This document shows positions 26,232 to 36,548 of a stretch of DNA of 64,000 bases, one piece after another (the first letter of the stretch is position 1; every line of letters begins with the position of its first letter). The stretch spans positions 750,001-814,000 of the forward strand of contig CP058647.1 in NCBI GenBank assembly GCA_014323545.1, in the 5' to 3' direction. The DNA is from Hyphobacterium sp. CCMP332. Its GTDB lineage: Bacteria > Bacteroidota > Bacteroidia > Cytophagales > CCMP332. Made by a program: the position numbers and the translations under genes. The notes below the pieces were generated by a model. That model was not told the origin of the DNA. It was given only the letters and a program-made list of their open reading frames with translations, and did not search any database.

Positions 26232-28823
26232 ATGAAAAAATTTATACTATTTACCTTTTTTATTGCCATTGGTTTCTTAGCCAGTGCGCAGTACTTTTAT
26301 CTTCCGCCGGTAAACACGGGAAGTAATCCCGGTGGTTTAAATAACGATGACGAATTCCCGTTTGGAGGTGGTCTGGATGCATCCTGGACTCAAATTCAGG
26401 GACCGAGTTCTACTCCGGTCTGGTCTCCTGTTCAGACAATACCTTTTACCTTTAACTTCAATGGATCACCGGTAACACAATACAAAGCTTCAACAACAGG
26501 CGTTGTTACTTTTACAACTTCCGCATCAGCGGTGCCAAACACAAGTAATACAGCTTTACCCAGCGCAAGTATTCCAGATAATTCTGCCATGGTTTGGGGT
26601 TTGAATGGTTCGGGTTCTAATGATAATATAGTTATCAAAACATTTGGTACAGCTCCCAACAGACAACATTGGATATTTTTCGCTTCCTATAGCTATCCTG
26701 GCTTGAGCGGATGGACTTATTTCAGTGTGGTTTTGGAAGAAGGTACGGACAAAATTTATTTTGTAGATCAAAGAAATAACCAAACTGTTACTTCTATCAA
26801 CCTTACAATAGGCGTACAAATAAATGGAACAACAGCTGTTCAGGATGTAAATTCACCAAATACACATCCTAATGTTGCCACAAGTTTAGCAGACAGATCT
26901 GACAACTGGTATTGGGAATTCATTCCGGGAACCCAGTCGCAATACGATATGACAGCATCTGAGAATACCATGAATGGTTTTCTTAATTTGAGTTCAGCTC
27001 CATTTAATGTAACAGGAAAACTGACCAATTTAGGATCAGCAACAGTAACTTCATTTGATTTAAACTATAGTGTAGATGGTGGGGCAGCAGTTACCTCAAA
27101 TATAACTGGGGTGAATATTACATCATTTAGTGATTATAATTTTACGCACCCTACAAGCTGGAATCCTTCGATTTCGCAACCTTATACCATTGATATATGG
27201 GCTTCAAATATTAACGGTAATGCCGATCAGAATCCTTCAAATGATACCATTTCCACAATAATTCAGGTGGTAGATACCGTAATTCCAAGATTGGCATTGC
27301 ATGAAGTGTTTACATCTTCATCCTGTGGCCCTTGTAATCCGGGAAATGCCAATTTGAATTCCATATTCTCTAATAGCAGTCAAACACCTGTAATTTTAAA
27401 ATATCAGATGTCATGGCCTGGTAATGGTGATCCTTATTATACGCTCGAAGGATTGACCCGAAGACAATATTACGGTGTAAATTCTGTCCCTAATATGGCC
27501 GTTGATGGTGGATGGAATGGAAATACCAATTCCTATACCAATTCCTTATTAAATCAGTTTTCCGGAGTACCTTCATTTATGGATATTCACTCTGAAATTA
27601 GAGTAGAATGCAAGACGGTTACGGTAAATGTTACAGTCACACCATACTCGGACTTCCCCGGAAATAATGTGTTGCACTTAGCAGTTATTGAAAAACTGAC
27701 TTATAACAATGTATCTTCAAATGGGGAGACAGAATTTGATCATGTTATGAAGAAAATGTTGCCTAATGCAAATGGTACAACCATAGGAGCATTACAAAAG
27801 AATGTACCTCAAACCTTCACTTTTTCATATACATTTAATGGCAGCTACATATTACCGCCAAATGCCACACAGCCAATTAACCACAGTAATAATCATACGA
27901 TTGAAGAGTTTTTTGATTTAGATGTGGTAGCATTTGTTCAGGAAAATGGAACCAAAGAAGTTTATCAGGCTACATTCTCACAGGATTTAATTGGTTATGA
28001 CATTGGAATGGCCAGTCTAGATCCTATTAGCAATGCAAGCGTTGGCAATCCTGTTCCTATTAGTGGAGAAATTGTAAACTGGAAAGACAGTGCAACATCT
28101 AACCTCACATTGCATTATAGTGTGAATGGTGGTACTCCGGTTAATCAGAACCTTAACAATCTAAACATGGATAATCAGGGAGATAGCGAATCATTCTCTT
28201 TCTTGAATTCATGGACACCTACAATTGCCGGAAACAATACCATTAAAGTTTGGGTTGACAATTTCAATGGCGGAAATTCATTGGATGATTCTCCCTGTAA
28301 TGATACAATTGAGGTTGTAGTTAATGTAACCGGTGCTTCTGCTCCATTGGCTCAATTTAATTATACTCTACTGGGAAATAACACTGTAGCATTCACAGAT
28401 GCTTCTGTAGGTGCTACCGCATGGTCATGGGACTTTGGAGATGGCAATTTCTCTACGGATCAAAATCCGACAAATACCTATCTCAATCTAGGAACTTACC
28501 AGGTTTGCCTTGTTGCCAGCAATAGCAATGGTTCAGATACGGTTTGTCAGAGTGTAAATGTGGTTTCAGGAATTGCTGATTTGAATGAGCAATTTTTTGA
28601 AATTGTGCCCAACCCTTCCAATGGTGTATTTACCATCAATTCAGATCGATTGATCAATGGTAAAATTTACATTATGGATTTAACTGGAAAAGTTATACTT
28701 GAAGACGAAATAAATGACACTAGTTCAAAATCAATAAATCTTCAGGAATACAAAAAGGGTATTTATCTCATTAAAGTAATTGAAGATAATAGTGGATATA
28801 CCAGAAAAATAATTATTGAATAA
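26232..28823 (+). CDS. Secreted Omp28-like thioredoxin-fold protein with PKD domain and T9SS tail
   Basis: An 863-residue exported protein. After the signal peptide (MKKFILFTFFIAIGFLASAQ) comes a beta-rich region, then two CARDB-like stretches at about 237-350 and 590-700 (each with LNYSVDGG or LHYSVNGG). Between them is an Omp28-type thioredoxin-fold domain with CGPC at 365-368 in HEVFTSSSCGPCNPGN and the family's SVPNMAVDG. A PKD domain follows (SWDFGDGNFSTDQNPTNTY, about 735-750). The last 75 residues are a type A T9SS sorting domain (IVPNPSNGVFTINS to KGIYLIKVIEDN). It is therefore probably displayed on or released from the cell surface. The CxxC could make it redox-active, which is inference. 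Confidence 0.9.
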   Translation: MKKFILFTFFIAIGFLASAQYFYLPPVNTGSNPGGLNNDDEFPFGGGLDASWTQIQGPSSTPVWSPVQTIPFTFNFNGSPVTQYKASTTGVVTFTTSASAVPNTSNTALPSASIPDNSAMVWGLNGSGSNDNIVIKTFGTAPNRQHWIFFASYSYPGLSGWTYFSVVLEEGTDKIYFVDQRNNQTVTSINLTIGVQINGTTAVQDVNSPNTHPNVATSLADRSDNWYWEFIPGTQSQYDMTASENTMNGFLNLSSAPFNVTGKLTNLGSATVTSFDLNYSVDGGAAVTSNITGVNITSFSDYNFTHPTSWNPSISQPYTIDIWASNINGNADQNPSNDTISTIIQVVDTVIPRLALHEVFTSSSCGPCNPGNANLNSIFSNSSQTPVILKYQMSWPGNGDPYYTLEGLTRRQYYGVNSVPNMAVDGGWNGNTNSYTNSLLNQFSGVPSFMDIHSEIRVECKTVTVNVTVTPYSDFPGNNVLHLAVIEKLTYNNVSSNGETEFDHVMKKMLPNANGTTIGALQKNVPQTFTFSYTFNGSYILPPNATQPINHSNNHTIEEFFDLDVVAFVQENGTKEVYQATFSQDLIGYDIGMASLDPISNASVGNPVPISGEIVNWKDSATSNLTLHYSVNGGTPVNQNLNNLNMDNQGDSESFSFLNSWTPTIAGNNTIKVWVDNFNGGNSLDDSPCNDTIEVVVNVTGASAPLAQFNYTLLGNNTVAFTDASVGATAWSWDFGDGNFSTDQNPTNTYLNLGTYQVCLVASNSNGSDTVCQSVNVVSGIADLNEQFFEIVPNPSNGVFTINSDRLINGKIYIMDLTGKVILEDEINDTSSKSINLQEYKKGIYLIKVIEDNSGYTRKIIIE

Positions 28824-28842
28824 TACATTCAATGAGAATAAT

Positions 28843-28873
28843 AAAAAGGGTCATTTATTGACCCTTTTTTTTT
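28843..28873. terminator. Terminator between the Omp28/PKD gene and the flavin reductase gene
   Basis: AAAAAGGGTCA, loop TTTAT, TGACCCTTTTTTTT forms a strong stem with a long T run for the plus-strand gene and an A run usable from the other side. Its end overlaps the flavin reductase stop. Confidence 0.88.
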
Positions 28874-29774
28874 AATCCTGCAACAAAGTCAACCAGGCTT
28901 CTTTGACTTTTTTTTGACTCAAAAGTTTTTGTGCATGAATATGTAGTGCCTTTCTTAAAACTTCACGGTCATTGTAGTTTTGATTTAAGAGTTCGGAAAT
29001 CTCTTCGTTTTGTCTGAATTCTATCACCTCATTTTCTTCGGGAATAGATTCGACATTTCCCAGCTGACCTAAATTATTTCCTGTAAGTACATCAGAAAGT
29101 CTGATGTTGTCCGGAATATTATCGACGCCGATACCTTTATTTCTCAATGGTTTGGCAATTTCAAAAAGTGCATCTCCCTGTGCTCTTACATACCAATCAC
29201 CTCCCATTCTTCCTACCGAATCAAGTTTAAATGGATCGATTTTACCGTTTTCATCCAAAATGGATTGATCAATATGGGCTAATAGTACCTCGCAAATAAT
29301 CAGATTTCCAGCACCTCCTTCAGAACCTGTTTCAATAATATCGGTTACCCTGCATTCAAAACAGGCAGGTGCTTCCAATACTCCGGGAGCCTTTATCCGG
29401 GTTGAGGGCATTTCAGTTAAACCGGATTTTATAAATTCATTAACACCGGAATCATATTCCGTGCTTGACAAAGACATCTGCTCAACAATATCATAACTAA
29501 CAATGCTAATGCAAACTTCCTTCGTGCTTTTAGCATTTTCAAGCGTGTCCTTTGTGGTATTATTTCTAACCCTTCGCGCCGGAGAAAAAATAAGTGTAGG
29601 TGGGTTGGCTCCAAATGCGTTAAAAAAGCTAAAGGGACTTAAGTTGACATTGCCCTTGTTGTCTACCGTACTTGCAAAAGCAATTGGTCGCGGTGTTACA
29701 GCTCCTAACAAATAACCGTGAAATTCAGGTGTGCTTACAATTTTAGGATCTATGGTTTTAAAGGATTTTTTCAT
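28872..29774 (-). CDS. Flavin reductase family protein
   Basis: A 300-residue FMN-binding split-barrel protein. AVTPRPIAFASTVDNKGNVN and NLSPFSFFNAFGANPPTL are the typical flavin reductase-like N-terminal motifs, and VGRMGGDWYVRAQGDALFEI lies near the end of the core. The last 90 residues are an extra tail. It starts inside the stop of the upstream fahA gene (ATGA overlap), so it is cotranscribed and may serve an oxygenase in aromatic amino-acid breakdown (inference). The substrate flavin partner is not visible. Confidence 0.85.
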   Translation of the reverse strand: MKKSFKTIDPKIVSTPEFHGYLLGAVTPRPIAFASTVDNKGNVNLSPFSFFNAFGANPPTLIFSPARRVRNNTTKDTLENAKSTKEVCISIVSYDIVEQMSLSSTEYDSGVNEFIKSGLTEMPSTRIKAPGVLEAPACFECRVTDIIETGSEGGAGNLIICEVLLAHIDQSILDENGKIDPFKLDSVGRMGGDWYVRAQGDALFEIAKPLRNKGIGVDNIPDNIRLSDVLTGNNLGQLGNVESIPEENEVIEFRQNEEISELLNQNYNDREVLRKALHIHAQKLLSQKKVKEAWLTLLQD

Positions 29775-31051
29775 TTCGATGGTAGTACTTTCCCACTAAC
29801 TTCTCCAAAACCCACGCGTATATCGTCTTTTTTACAAAAACCTTTCATCACTAATGTATCGCCATCCTGTAGAAATTTACGTTCGCTGCCATCGGGCATT
29901 GCAATGGGTTTAGAACCGCGCCAGGTTAATTCCAAAAGTGAACCATAGGAATCTTCTGTGGGTCCGGAAATTGTCCCGGATGCATACATGTCTCCAACTC
30001 TTATGTTACAGCCATTTACCGTATGATGAGCTAATTGCTGACTCATACTCCAATACATATACTTAAAATTAGTATTGCTAATTACTTTCTCAGCTCCTTC
30101 TGAAGTTATAATACTGGCCTGAAGATTAATGTCTATATTGTTTTTGCCGTATACTTTTAAGTAGTCAAGTGGTTTTGGATCTTGTTTTGGCCCTTCTACT
30201 CTGAATGGAGCCAGTGCATCCATGGTGACGATCCAGGGTGAAACGGATGAACCAAAATTCTTACCCAAAAATGGACCCAATGGGACATACTCCCATTTTT
30301 GAATATCTCTTGCAGACCAATCATTGAAAAGAACCATTCCGAATATATAATCTTCGGCTTTTTCAACAGGAATGGATTCACCCAATTTCGTATTTACACC
30401 GGTAATAAATGCCATCTCCAATTCAAAGTCAAATAATTTGCTTGGACCAAAACTGGGTGCATCGGCGTCATCTGCTTTGGACTGTCCATTGGGCCGATGA
30501 ATGGGTGTACCCGAAACCACAATTGAGCTTGCTCTTCCGTGATATCCTACAGGCAAATGTTTCCAGTTGGGCATCAATGCATTCTCTTTTCCCCGAAACA
30601 TGATACCAACATTTGTCGCATGCTCTATGCTCGAATAAAAATCGGTATAGTCAGGCACATCAACCGGCATACCCATGATTGCATCTTCAACCGGCACCAA
30701 AATGGCTTTTTGATGATCTTTATTCTTTTTAAGATCTTCATTTTCCTTTCTGAATAATTCTATTAATCGCTTTCTTGTAGCGGTCCAATGTTTTTTACCT
30801 TGTGCTATGAATGGGTTCAAAACAGATTCATAAAATACCGAAAGGTCGGTAGTAGGTAATGAATCGAAGTAACCCAATTCTGCCAATTGACTTAAATCAA
30901 TAATGAAGTTTCCAATTCTTACGCCCGGCCTGAATTCCGAAGATTTGGTCTTGAATATACCATAAGGCAGATTGTAAATACTGAAATCCGAATTTGGATC
31001 AACTTCAATCCATGATGTCAAATTTTTTTCTATATCCATTCCTGCATTCAT
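29771..31051 (-). CDS. fahA: Fumarylacetoacetase
   Basis: A 426-residue enzyme that hydrolyses fumarylacetoacetate to fumarate and acetoacetate, the last step of tyrosine and homogentisate degradation. The family is clear: NLPYGIFKTKS, RVGNFIIDLSQ-like (VRIGNFIIDLSQL), DYTDFYSSIEHATNVGIMFR, YHGRASSIVVSG, FELEMAFITG, FNDWSARDIQKWEYVPLGPF and GTISGPTEDSYGSLLEL. The metal and catalytic residues in DYTDFYSS and FELEMAF are present. The gene heads a two-gene unit with the flavin reductase and diverges from valS. Confidence 0.96.
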   Translation of the reverse strand: MNAGMDIEKNLTSWIEVDPNSDFSIYNLPYGIFKTKSSEFRPGVRIGNFIIDLSQLAELGYFDSLPTTDLSVFYESVLNPFIAQGKKHWTATRKRLIELFRKENEDLKKNKDHQKAILVPVEDAIMGMPVDVPDYTDFYSSIEHATNVGIMFRGKENALMPNWKHLPVGYHGRASSIVVSGTPIHRPNGQSKADDADAPSFGPSKLFDFELEMAFITGVNTKLGESIPVEKAEDYIFGMVLFNDWSARDIQKWEYVPLGPFLGKNFGSSVSPWIVTMDALAPFRVEGPKQDPKPLDYLKVYGKNNIDINLQASIITSEGAEKVISNTNFKYMYWSMSQQLAHHTVNGCNIRVGDMYASGTISGPTEDSYGSLLELTWRGSKPIAMPDGSERKFLQDGDTLVMKGFCKKDDIRVGFGEVSGKVLPSK

Positions 31052-31242
31052 TTTGATGCAAACTTATTCATTTTGAATCGAATGCTTAAAACCCATTCGA
31101 TAAATTCATATTCAATTTCAATATTTCAATTCTTTACAGATATATTGTTGAAAAATAGCGAAACACGACAGAAGCAAATTGCTTTTTATTCAGGATTTTC
31201 CACATTATTTCTCAATTTCGCGATTCAATTATTGAAAAAATA

Positions 31243-33873
31243 ATGGCTGAAGAATTATCAACCAAATACAATCCTGTTGCAGTAGAAGACAAATGGTATT
31301 CACACTGGATGAAAAATGGCTTTTTTAAATCAAGTCCAGACCCTTCCAGGAAACCATATACCATTGTAATTCCTCCTCCAAATGTAACCGGTGTCTTGCA
31401 TATGGGCCATATGCTCAACAATACCATTCAGGATGTTTTAATTCGCCGCGCCAGAATGAAAGGTTTTGAAGCATTGTGGGTTCCCGGAACAGATCATGCC
31501 TCAATTGCCACAGAAGCAAAAGTAGTGGCCATGCTGAAAGAAAAAGGATTAAGTAAAAAGGAAATCGGCAGAGAAAAATTCCTGGAGCACGCCTGGGAAT
31601 GGAAAGAAAAATACGGTGGTATAATTCTTGAACAATTAAAAAAATTAGGTGCAAGTTGCGATTGGGACCGCACGCGTTTTACCATGGAGGAATCCCTTTC
31701 AGAAGCAGTGATTTACGTTTTCGTTGATCTTTATGAAAAAGGAATGATTTATCGCGGTATTCGAATGGTCAATTGGGATCCAGAAGGAAAAACCGCTATT
31801 TCTGATGATGAAGTGGTCTATAAAGATGTGAATTCCAGATTGTATTTTGTCAATTATAAAATAGAAGGAGAAGACAGAGAGGTCACAATAGCAACGACGA
31901 GGCCTGAAACCATTTTAGGAGATACAGCCGTATGTATAAATCCAAATGATGAAAGATATAAGGACTTAAAAGGCAAAAAGGTCATTGTTCCTATCGCCAA
32001 TCGCTTAGTGCCAATAATTGAGGATGAATACGTAAGTATGGAATTTGGTACTGGATGTCTAAAAGTCACTCCTGCACATGATATTAATGACTATGAACTA
32101 GGTCAAAAGCATCAACTTGAAAGCATAGAGATATTCAATGATGATGGAACATTGAATAAATACGGTTTGCATTATGAAAATGAAGATCGATTTGTAGTCA
32201 GGAAAAAGATAGCCAAAGAGTTGGAGTCGCTCGGTCAAATGGCCAAAATCGAAGAATACCAAAACAGCGTAGGATTTTCTGAAAGAACAGACGCGGTCAT
32301 TGAGCCCAAATTGTCCATGCAGTGGTTTTTAAAAATGGATGAAATCACAAAACCAGCCTATGAAAATGTGATGAATGACACCATTAAACTTATTCCTCCA
32401 AAATTTAAAAACATGTATCGGCATTGGATGGAAAATGTTCGGGATTGGTGTATTTCACGCCAGTTATGGTGGGGACATAGAATACCGGCCTGGTATATCA
32501 ATGGATCTGATTTTGTAATTGCTAAAAATGAAGATGAAGCGCTGAGAAAAGCAAAACAGAAAACAGGAAACGAGAAATTGCAAAAAGAAGACCTAAAGCA
32601 AGATGAAGATGTACTCGATACCTGGTTTTCAAGTTGGCTATGGCCGATTTCTGTTTTTGACGGCTTTAAGAATCCTGATAATAAAGACATCAATTATTAC
32701 TATCCGACTAATACATTAGTCACCGCACCGGAAATTTTGTTTTTCTGGGTGGCCCGAATGATCATCGCCGGATACGAATACAAAGGGGAAAGACCATTTA
32801 ATGAGGTTTATCTTACGGGAATTGTAAGAGATAAGCAAGGCAGAAAAATGTCCAAGTCATTGGGTAATTCTCCCGATCCTTTGGAATTGATTGCCAAATA
32901 CGGAGCAGATGGGGTACGTGTAGGCATGCTTCTATCCTCACCCGCGGGTAATGACCTTCTTTTTGATATAAAACTCTGTGAACAGGGAAGGAATTTTAAT
33001 AATAAGATCTGGAATGCATTCAGACTGGTTCGCGGTTGGGAAGTTGATGAAAAAAAGAGACCTGAAAATGAGATCGCGATTGAGTGGTTTGAGAATCGCT
33101 TTCGCGATTCACTTCAAGTACTTGAAGACCATTTCTCCAAGTACCGTATGTCGGATGCATTAATGACTGTCTACAAACTGGTTTGGGATGATTTCTGCTC
33201 CTGGTATCTCGAAATGGTCAAACCACCCTATCAGCAGGCTATTGATGCACATACCTACAATGCTACATTGCAATTCTTTGACAAGCTTGTAAGAGTACTG
33301 CATCCATTTACACCTTTCATCAGTGAGGAAATATGGTCCAAGCTGAGAGACAGGGATGAAAAAGACTGTCTGATTGTAGCTGAATGGCCGGAAACACATA
33401 GCTATGATGAACAAATTATCGATCAGGCCAACAGAATTTTTGAAGTTGTTTCTGCAATTCGAAATTTCAGAAATGAAAAACAGATTTCACCTAAAATCGT
33501 ATTGAATTTAAACATCGAAACCGCCGATATTCAGGTGTATCAGCGATTTGAGTCAGTACTTAAAAAGCTGGCCAATATTGATGCACTTGAATTTAACCAG
33601 GAAGCCGGCTCAGGTGATTTTGCTCTGATTGTTCGAAAAGACAAGCTACATATTCCAATGGATCAAAGTATCGATGTGGAAGAAGAGCAGAAAAAACTCA
33701 AGGAGGAACTGGAATACACCAAAGGCTTTTTGGCTTCGGTGAGTAAAAAACTCAGCAATGAACGCTTTGTGAATAATGCTCCGGAAGCAGTTGTTGCCAA
33801 GGAAAAACAAAAGCAGCAAGACGCCGAAGAAAGGATTAAGGTTCTAGAGAAGCAGTTGGAGAGCCTAAGTTGA
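31243..33873 (+). CDS. valS: Valyl-tRNA synthetase
   Basis: An 876-residue class I synthetase. It has the HIGH-type motif in [15 protein letters not shown] (HMGH at 53-56), the CP1 editing region ([17 protein letters not shown]), KMSKS in [14 protein letters not shown] near 535, and a C-terminal coiled arm rich in lysine and glutamate ([13 protein letters not shown] to EKQLESLS). The length and arrangement are normal for ValS. A terminator hairpin follows. A decayed copy of its last 12 codons is found 4.9 kb downstream at 38780-38818. Confidence 0.97.
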   Translation: MAEELSTKYNPVAVEDKWYSHWMKNGFFKSSPDPSRKPYTIVIPPPNVTGVLHMGHMLNNTIQDVLIRRARMKGFEALWVPGTDHASIATEAKVVAMLKEKGLSKKEIGREKFLEHAWEWKEKYGGIILEQLKKLGASCDWDRTRFTMEESLSEAVIYVFVDLYEKGMIYRGIRMVNWDPEGKTAISDDEVVYKDVNSRLYFVNYKIEGEDREVTIATTRPETILGDTAVCINPNDERYKDLKGKKVIVPIANRLVPIIEDEYVSMEFGTGCLKVTPAHDINDYELGQKHQLESIEIFNDDGTLNKYGLHYENEDRFVVRKKIAKELESLGQMAKIEEYQNSVGFSERTDAVIEPKLSMQWFLKMDEITKPAYENVMNDTIKLIPPKFKNMYRHWMENVRDWCISRQLWWGHRIPAWYINGSDFVIAKNEDEALRKAKQKTGNEKLQKEDLKQDEDVLDTWFSSWLWPISVFDGFKNPDNKDINYYYPTNTLVTAPEILFFWVARMIIAGYEYKGERPFNEVYLTGIVRDKQGRKMSKSLGNSPDPLELIAKYGADGVRVGMLLSSPAGNDLLFDIKLCEQGRNFNNKIWNAFRLVRGWEVDEKKRPENEIAIEWFENRFRDSLQVLEDHFSKYRMSDALMTVYKLVWDDFCSWYLEMVKPPYQQAIDAHTYNATLQFFDKLVRVLHPFTPFISEEIWSKLRDRDEKDCLIVAEWPETHSYDEQIIDQANRIFEVVSAIRNFRNEKQISPKIVLNLNIETADIQVYQRFESVLKKLANIDALEFNQEAGSGDFALIVRKDKLHIPMDQSIDVEEEQKKLKEELEYTKGFLASVSKKLSNERFVNNAPEAVVAKEKQKQQDAEERIKVLEKQLESLS

Positions 33874-33933
33874 TTATTCCCGTGCATTCCCACATTTGTT
33901 GCAGGACACGGGTTCCCCTACAATGTTTTCGTC

Positions 33934-33968
33934 ATTCCAGTGCTAGTCACTGGAATCTATTTTTTTTC
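33934..33968 (+). terminator. Terminator of valS
   Basis: ATTCCAGTG pairs with CACTGGAAT across loop CTAGT, followed by CTATTTTTTTT. The matching place in the right repeat copy keeps the left arm (ATTCCAGTG) but has lost the right arm, as expected for a copy no longer serving valS. Confidence 0.8.
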
Positions 33969-34067
33969 CAGTAAAAAATTGTAGTCTCCAAGAACTCGCT
34001 TTGCATCTCCGCACAAATTACGGGATTGGAGTGATGAAGCTTTGGATCTTCCCTATTGTTTGAATTT

Positions 34068-34112
34068 TCAGTTTTTAAAAAGCATCCTCGAACCAAGGTA
34101 ATTCTTATCCCT
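34068..34112 (-). pseudogene. Remnant of the 3' end of a metallophosphoesterase gene
   Basis: On the minus strand, the last 14 codons before TGA at 34068 read RDKNYLGSRMLFKN, against GDENFLGSGMFFRN at the end of the intact gene at 39027. Eight residues are identical and most others conservative. Further upstream the frame is broken (CTA TAG-like codons instead of the conserved Arg-Trp). It marks the left junction of the inserted cassette. Confidence 0.75.
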
Positions 34113-34155
34113 TAGCTAATTCGTAACACTAAATTATTTTTCGTAATTGTGAATG

Positions 34156-36543
34156 CTAATCTATAAAAATCCTTTTCACGCTTTTTTGACCTCCAGCTTT
34201 TACTTCAAGAAGATAAATACCACTTTTCAAGTCGGCTGTTACAAGTATGAAATGATTAGCAGTTTTAGCTATTCTGTTTTCGATCTTTAAGACTCTCCCA
34301 GCGATATCCATCACAATTACTTCAAGCTCGTTTATTTCTGAGAAGTTTTCAGATAAAGCTATTTTAACGAAATCATCTGCCGGATTGGGGTATGTTATGA
34401 AAGTAAAGTTTGAATTCTGAAATGCTTCTTGTCCATAATCCAAACCAATTTTCGTCTGAATTTTTTGGGCTTGGTAGTCATTACTATTACAAATGTTATT
34501 GATTTCTGCAGCTGTAGCCAAGATTATAGACGCATCGCAGCTTCTACCCAATCGACTGATTTGCAAATCTGAATTTGGTAATAGGTCTGACTCAGAATTT
34601 ACATCAATAGTATGCCCAGCAATAACGTTGGTGAAACCCGGGTTCACGGGATGAACAGCCGTTGCTGTTATAGTACTATTACTTACTGTAATTGTTTCCA
34701 AGGCACTAACATCTTCGTCAATCGTGGAGTTATTGATATTTAGATTCTGAGTAGCACCGAAGAAACCATTGTTTTTACTGTCAAAAGGAGATTTGTTAAA
34801 CCAATTGTAATTGTATATAGCTCCATAAGGAATCCATTGACTATTATCAGGACCGTAAGAATATGAATGAACGACTAATTCAGTTTCCCATGTACTTTTA
34901 TGTAAGAATTTTTCTCCATTGTTATTTTCAAAAACTAAAATTAAAGATAGATTAAGGTCGTCAATATTTAAATTTGGATGAATAAAACCAATCTTACTTT
35001 CATCTATAATTATTGCATTTTCTTCTGCACAAGCCAGGGGTATTAAGTCGGATGTCCATTGTGTGTCATTAATAACAGATCCGCCACTTGTAGCTATAAT
35101 ACTATGTCTATTTAAATCAACAACATTCAGTTGAAAGTATTCTTCAACAATGTTTAAGTCTGAAGCAGGATTTAAGGCAATTTTTATACTCTGTTGATTA
35201 ATATTAAACCACTTCCTAATCCGAGTTTCATAATATCCGCCTGGTAAACTCGAAACTTGCCGATAAGTCCACCCGGTATACATTTCAATTATTGGTTTTT
35301 CCAACAAGGTATAAACCCCCAAAATTTCATTATATAAAGGATATCGATCATCAAAATTGGGTAGTTGATTATTAGGTACAAAACTGGAACCTGGAGTAAA
35401 TAGTGGTTTTGTAAAATAGTTAAAATTGGAAGTTAGAGTCCCACTAAAATTATGTTCAAGTTGTATTGACATTGGCGGTAATGACACAGTGTTTGCACCA
35501 TCCTTTTTTTTGCCACCACCTACGAAAAAGTCTATTATTGACAAGGCTTCCGAGATATAAGGCACAGCTTTTAATTCAGGAATATTGTTTGTTAAAAAGC
35601 TTCCGAGATTATCAATACCCGATTTCATGTCGGTTTCTTTACTTTTCCCTGTTGCTGTATTTTTTGCATCCGTTTTAAATACACTAAAAGATTTATAGCC
35701 TTTTTTCCCTGTTTCTATTAACTGTCCCGCTTTTTTAACTGTCCCGTAGAAGTCATTCCAATTTGCAGAACTGGAAGAGCTTGCATTTGCCTTATTAACG
35801 ATAGTTTGAATACTACCATTACTAAAGCCTTTTAATTCTATTGTGGCTTCATCAATTAAATTTACATCAAATTTCAAATTACTGATCCCGCCTGGATTAC
35901 TAATGGGAGGTGTACAGGTGCACGGATCATAATTGACCGGAAAATCGGCATAATGCCAATGTTTCACAAGAGTGCCTCCATTGGTTAGCTTCTGAACATT
36001 GGATGCTACCGCGGTTGGATCAAAATTTTTAAGAGGTTTTTGCACTTTGTTAACTGAGCCTAAAAGTGCTGTATTATAGTCACCTTCAATTTCCAGCACA
36101 ATTTCGGTCAGGTTGTTTTGGTTTAGTTGATCAATAGCTACAAATACCCTAATGATAGAACGGAATTTATTATATAAAACAAAGAAGAGTTGCCCGGATG
36201 CTGTCGGTGGAAGAAGAGGGTTACCCAGTTTATCAAGTCCTAAATCAACATAAAGTAATTCCCAACCGTCTTCGGGCTCAAAATCGTCTGTACCGTAAAG
36301 ACTTGTTACCCCACCATTATTAACATTGTAAGGATTTGCCTGTTGTTGAACAGCCCCTCCAACAAAATTTACGTTGTATGGATCCTGAGTCCAATCGAAA
36401 AAGTTGTTTAGATAATTTGGATGTTGATTATTTACGGGATTTGAAGGGTCGGTCATTACTCCAGTTGGAGGGCACGGTATTTGTTGAGCAGCCAATGGTG
36501 AAGATATGACCATCAAAAAAAGAATAGCATAATAGTTTTTCAT
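34156..36543 (-). CDS. T9SS-exported protein of unknown function
   Basis: A 795-residue exported protein with signal peptide MKNYYAILFLMVISSPLAAQQ. The body is beta-rich with a cysteine pair (CTCTPP) near 209. A region near 640-690 (TITVSNSTITATAVHPV, NVIAGHTIDVNSESDLLP) resembles the short beta-helical pre-tail repeats common in Bacteroidota surface proteins. The last 80 residues are a type A T9SS sorting domain (FITYPNPADDFVKIALSE to SGIYLLEVKAGGQKSVKRIF). No enzymatic motif was seen. It follows the lipoprotein gene by five bases, so the two are cotranscribed. It belongs to the cassette between the duplicated flanks. Confidence 0.82.
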   Translation of the reverse strand: MKNYYAILFLMVISSPLAAQQIPCPPTGVMTDPSNPVNNQHPNYLNNFFDWTQDPYNVNFVGGAVQQQANPYNVNNGGVTSLYGTDDFEPEDGWELLYVDLGLDKLGNPLLPPTASGQLFFVLYNKFRSIIRVFVAIDQLNQNNLTEIVLEIEGDYNTALLGSVNKVQKPLKNFDPTAVASNVQKLTNGGTLVKHWHYADFPVNYDPCTCTPPISNPGGISNLKFDVNLIDEATIELKGFSNGSIQTIVNKANASSSSSANWNDFYGTVKKAGQLIETGKKGYKSFSVFKTDAKNTATGKSKETDMKSGIDNLGSFLTNNIPELKAVPYISEALSIIDFFVGGGKKKDGANTVSLPPMSIQLEHNFSGTLTSNFNYFTKPLFTPGSSFVPNNQLPNFDDRYPLYNEILGVYTLLEKPIIEMYTGWTYRQVSSLPGGYYETRIRKWFNINQQSIKIALNPASDLNIVEEYFQLNVVDLNRHSIIATSGGSVINDTQWTSDLIPLACAEENAIIIDESKIGFIHPNLNIDDLNLSLILVFENNNGEKFLHKSTWETELVVHSYSYGPDNSQWIPYGAIYNYNWFNKSPFDSKNNGFFGATQNLNINNSTIDEDVSALETITVSNSTITATAVHPVNPGFTNVIAGHTIDVNSESDLLPNSDLQISRLGRSCDASIILATAAEINNICNSNDYQAQKIQTKIGLDYGQEAFQNSNFTFITYPNPADDFVKIALSENFSEINELEVIVMDIAGRVLKIENRIAKTANHFILVTADLKSGIYLLEVKAGGQKSVKRIFID

Positions 36544-36548
36544 ACTTA

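Larger units (their letters stand above)
33836..34112. repeat. Left copy of a direct repeat flanking the 34156-38633 gene cassette
   Basis: The segment runs from the last codons of valS, through its terminator, to a decayed 3' end of a metallophosphoesterase gene. Its partner is 38780-39072 in the same orientation. Matching blocks include GATTAAGGTT, GAGAAGCA, TTGATTATTCCC, GGACACGGG, a 23-base identical block starting CAATGTTTTCG (33921-33943), and CATCC/CGA near the end. The valS-end part matches at 30 of 39 bases and the metallophosphoesterase-end part at about 31 of 42, by hand alignment. The middle is weaker and gapped. Confidence 0.82.

Noticed and set aside
33874-34155. Spacer after valS read as an insertion sequence or attachment site
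   Set aside because: No terminal inverted repeats, transposase or tRNA end; the spacer is explained by the valS terminator and the duplicated flank.
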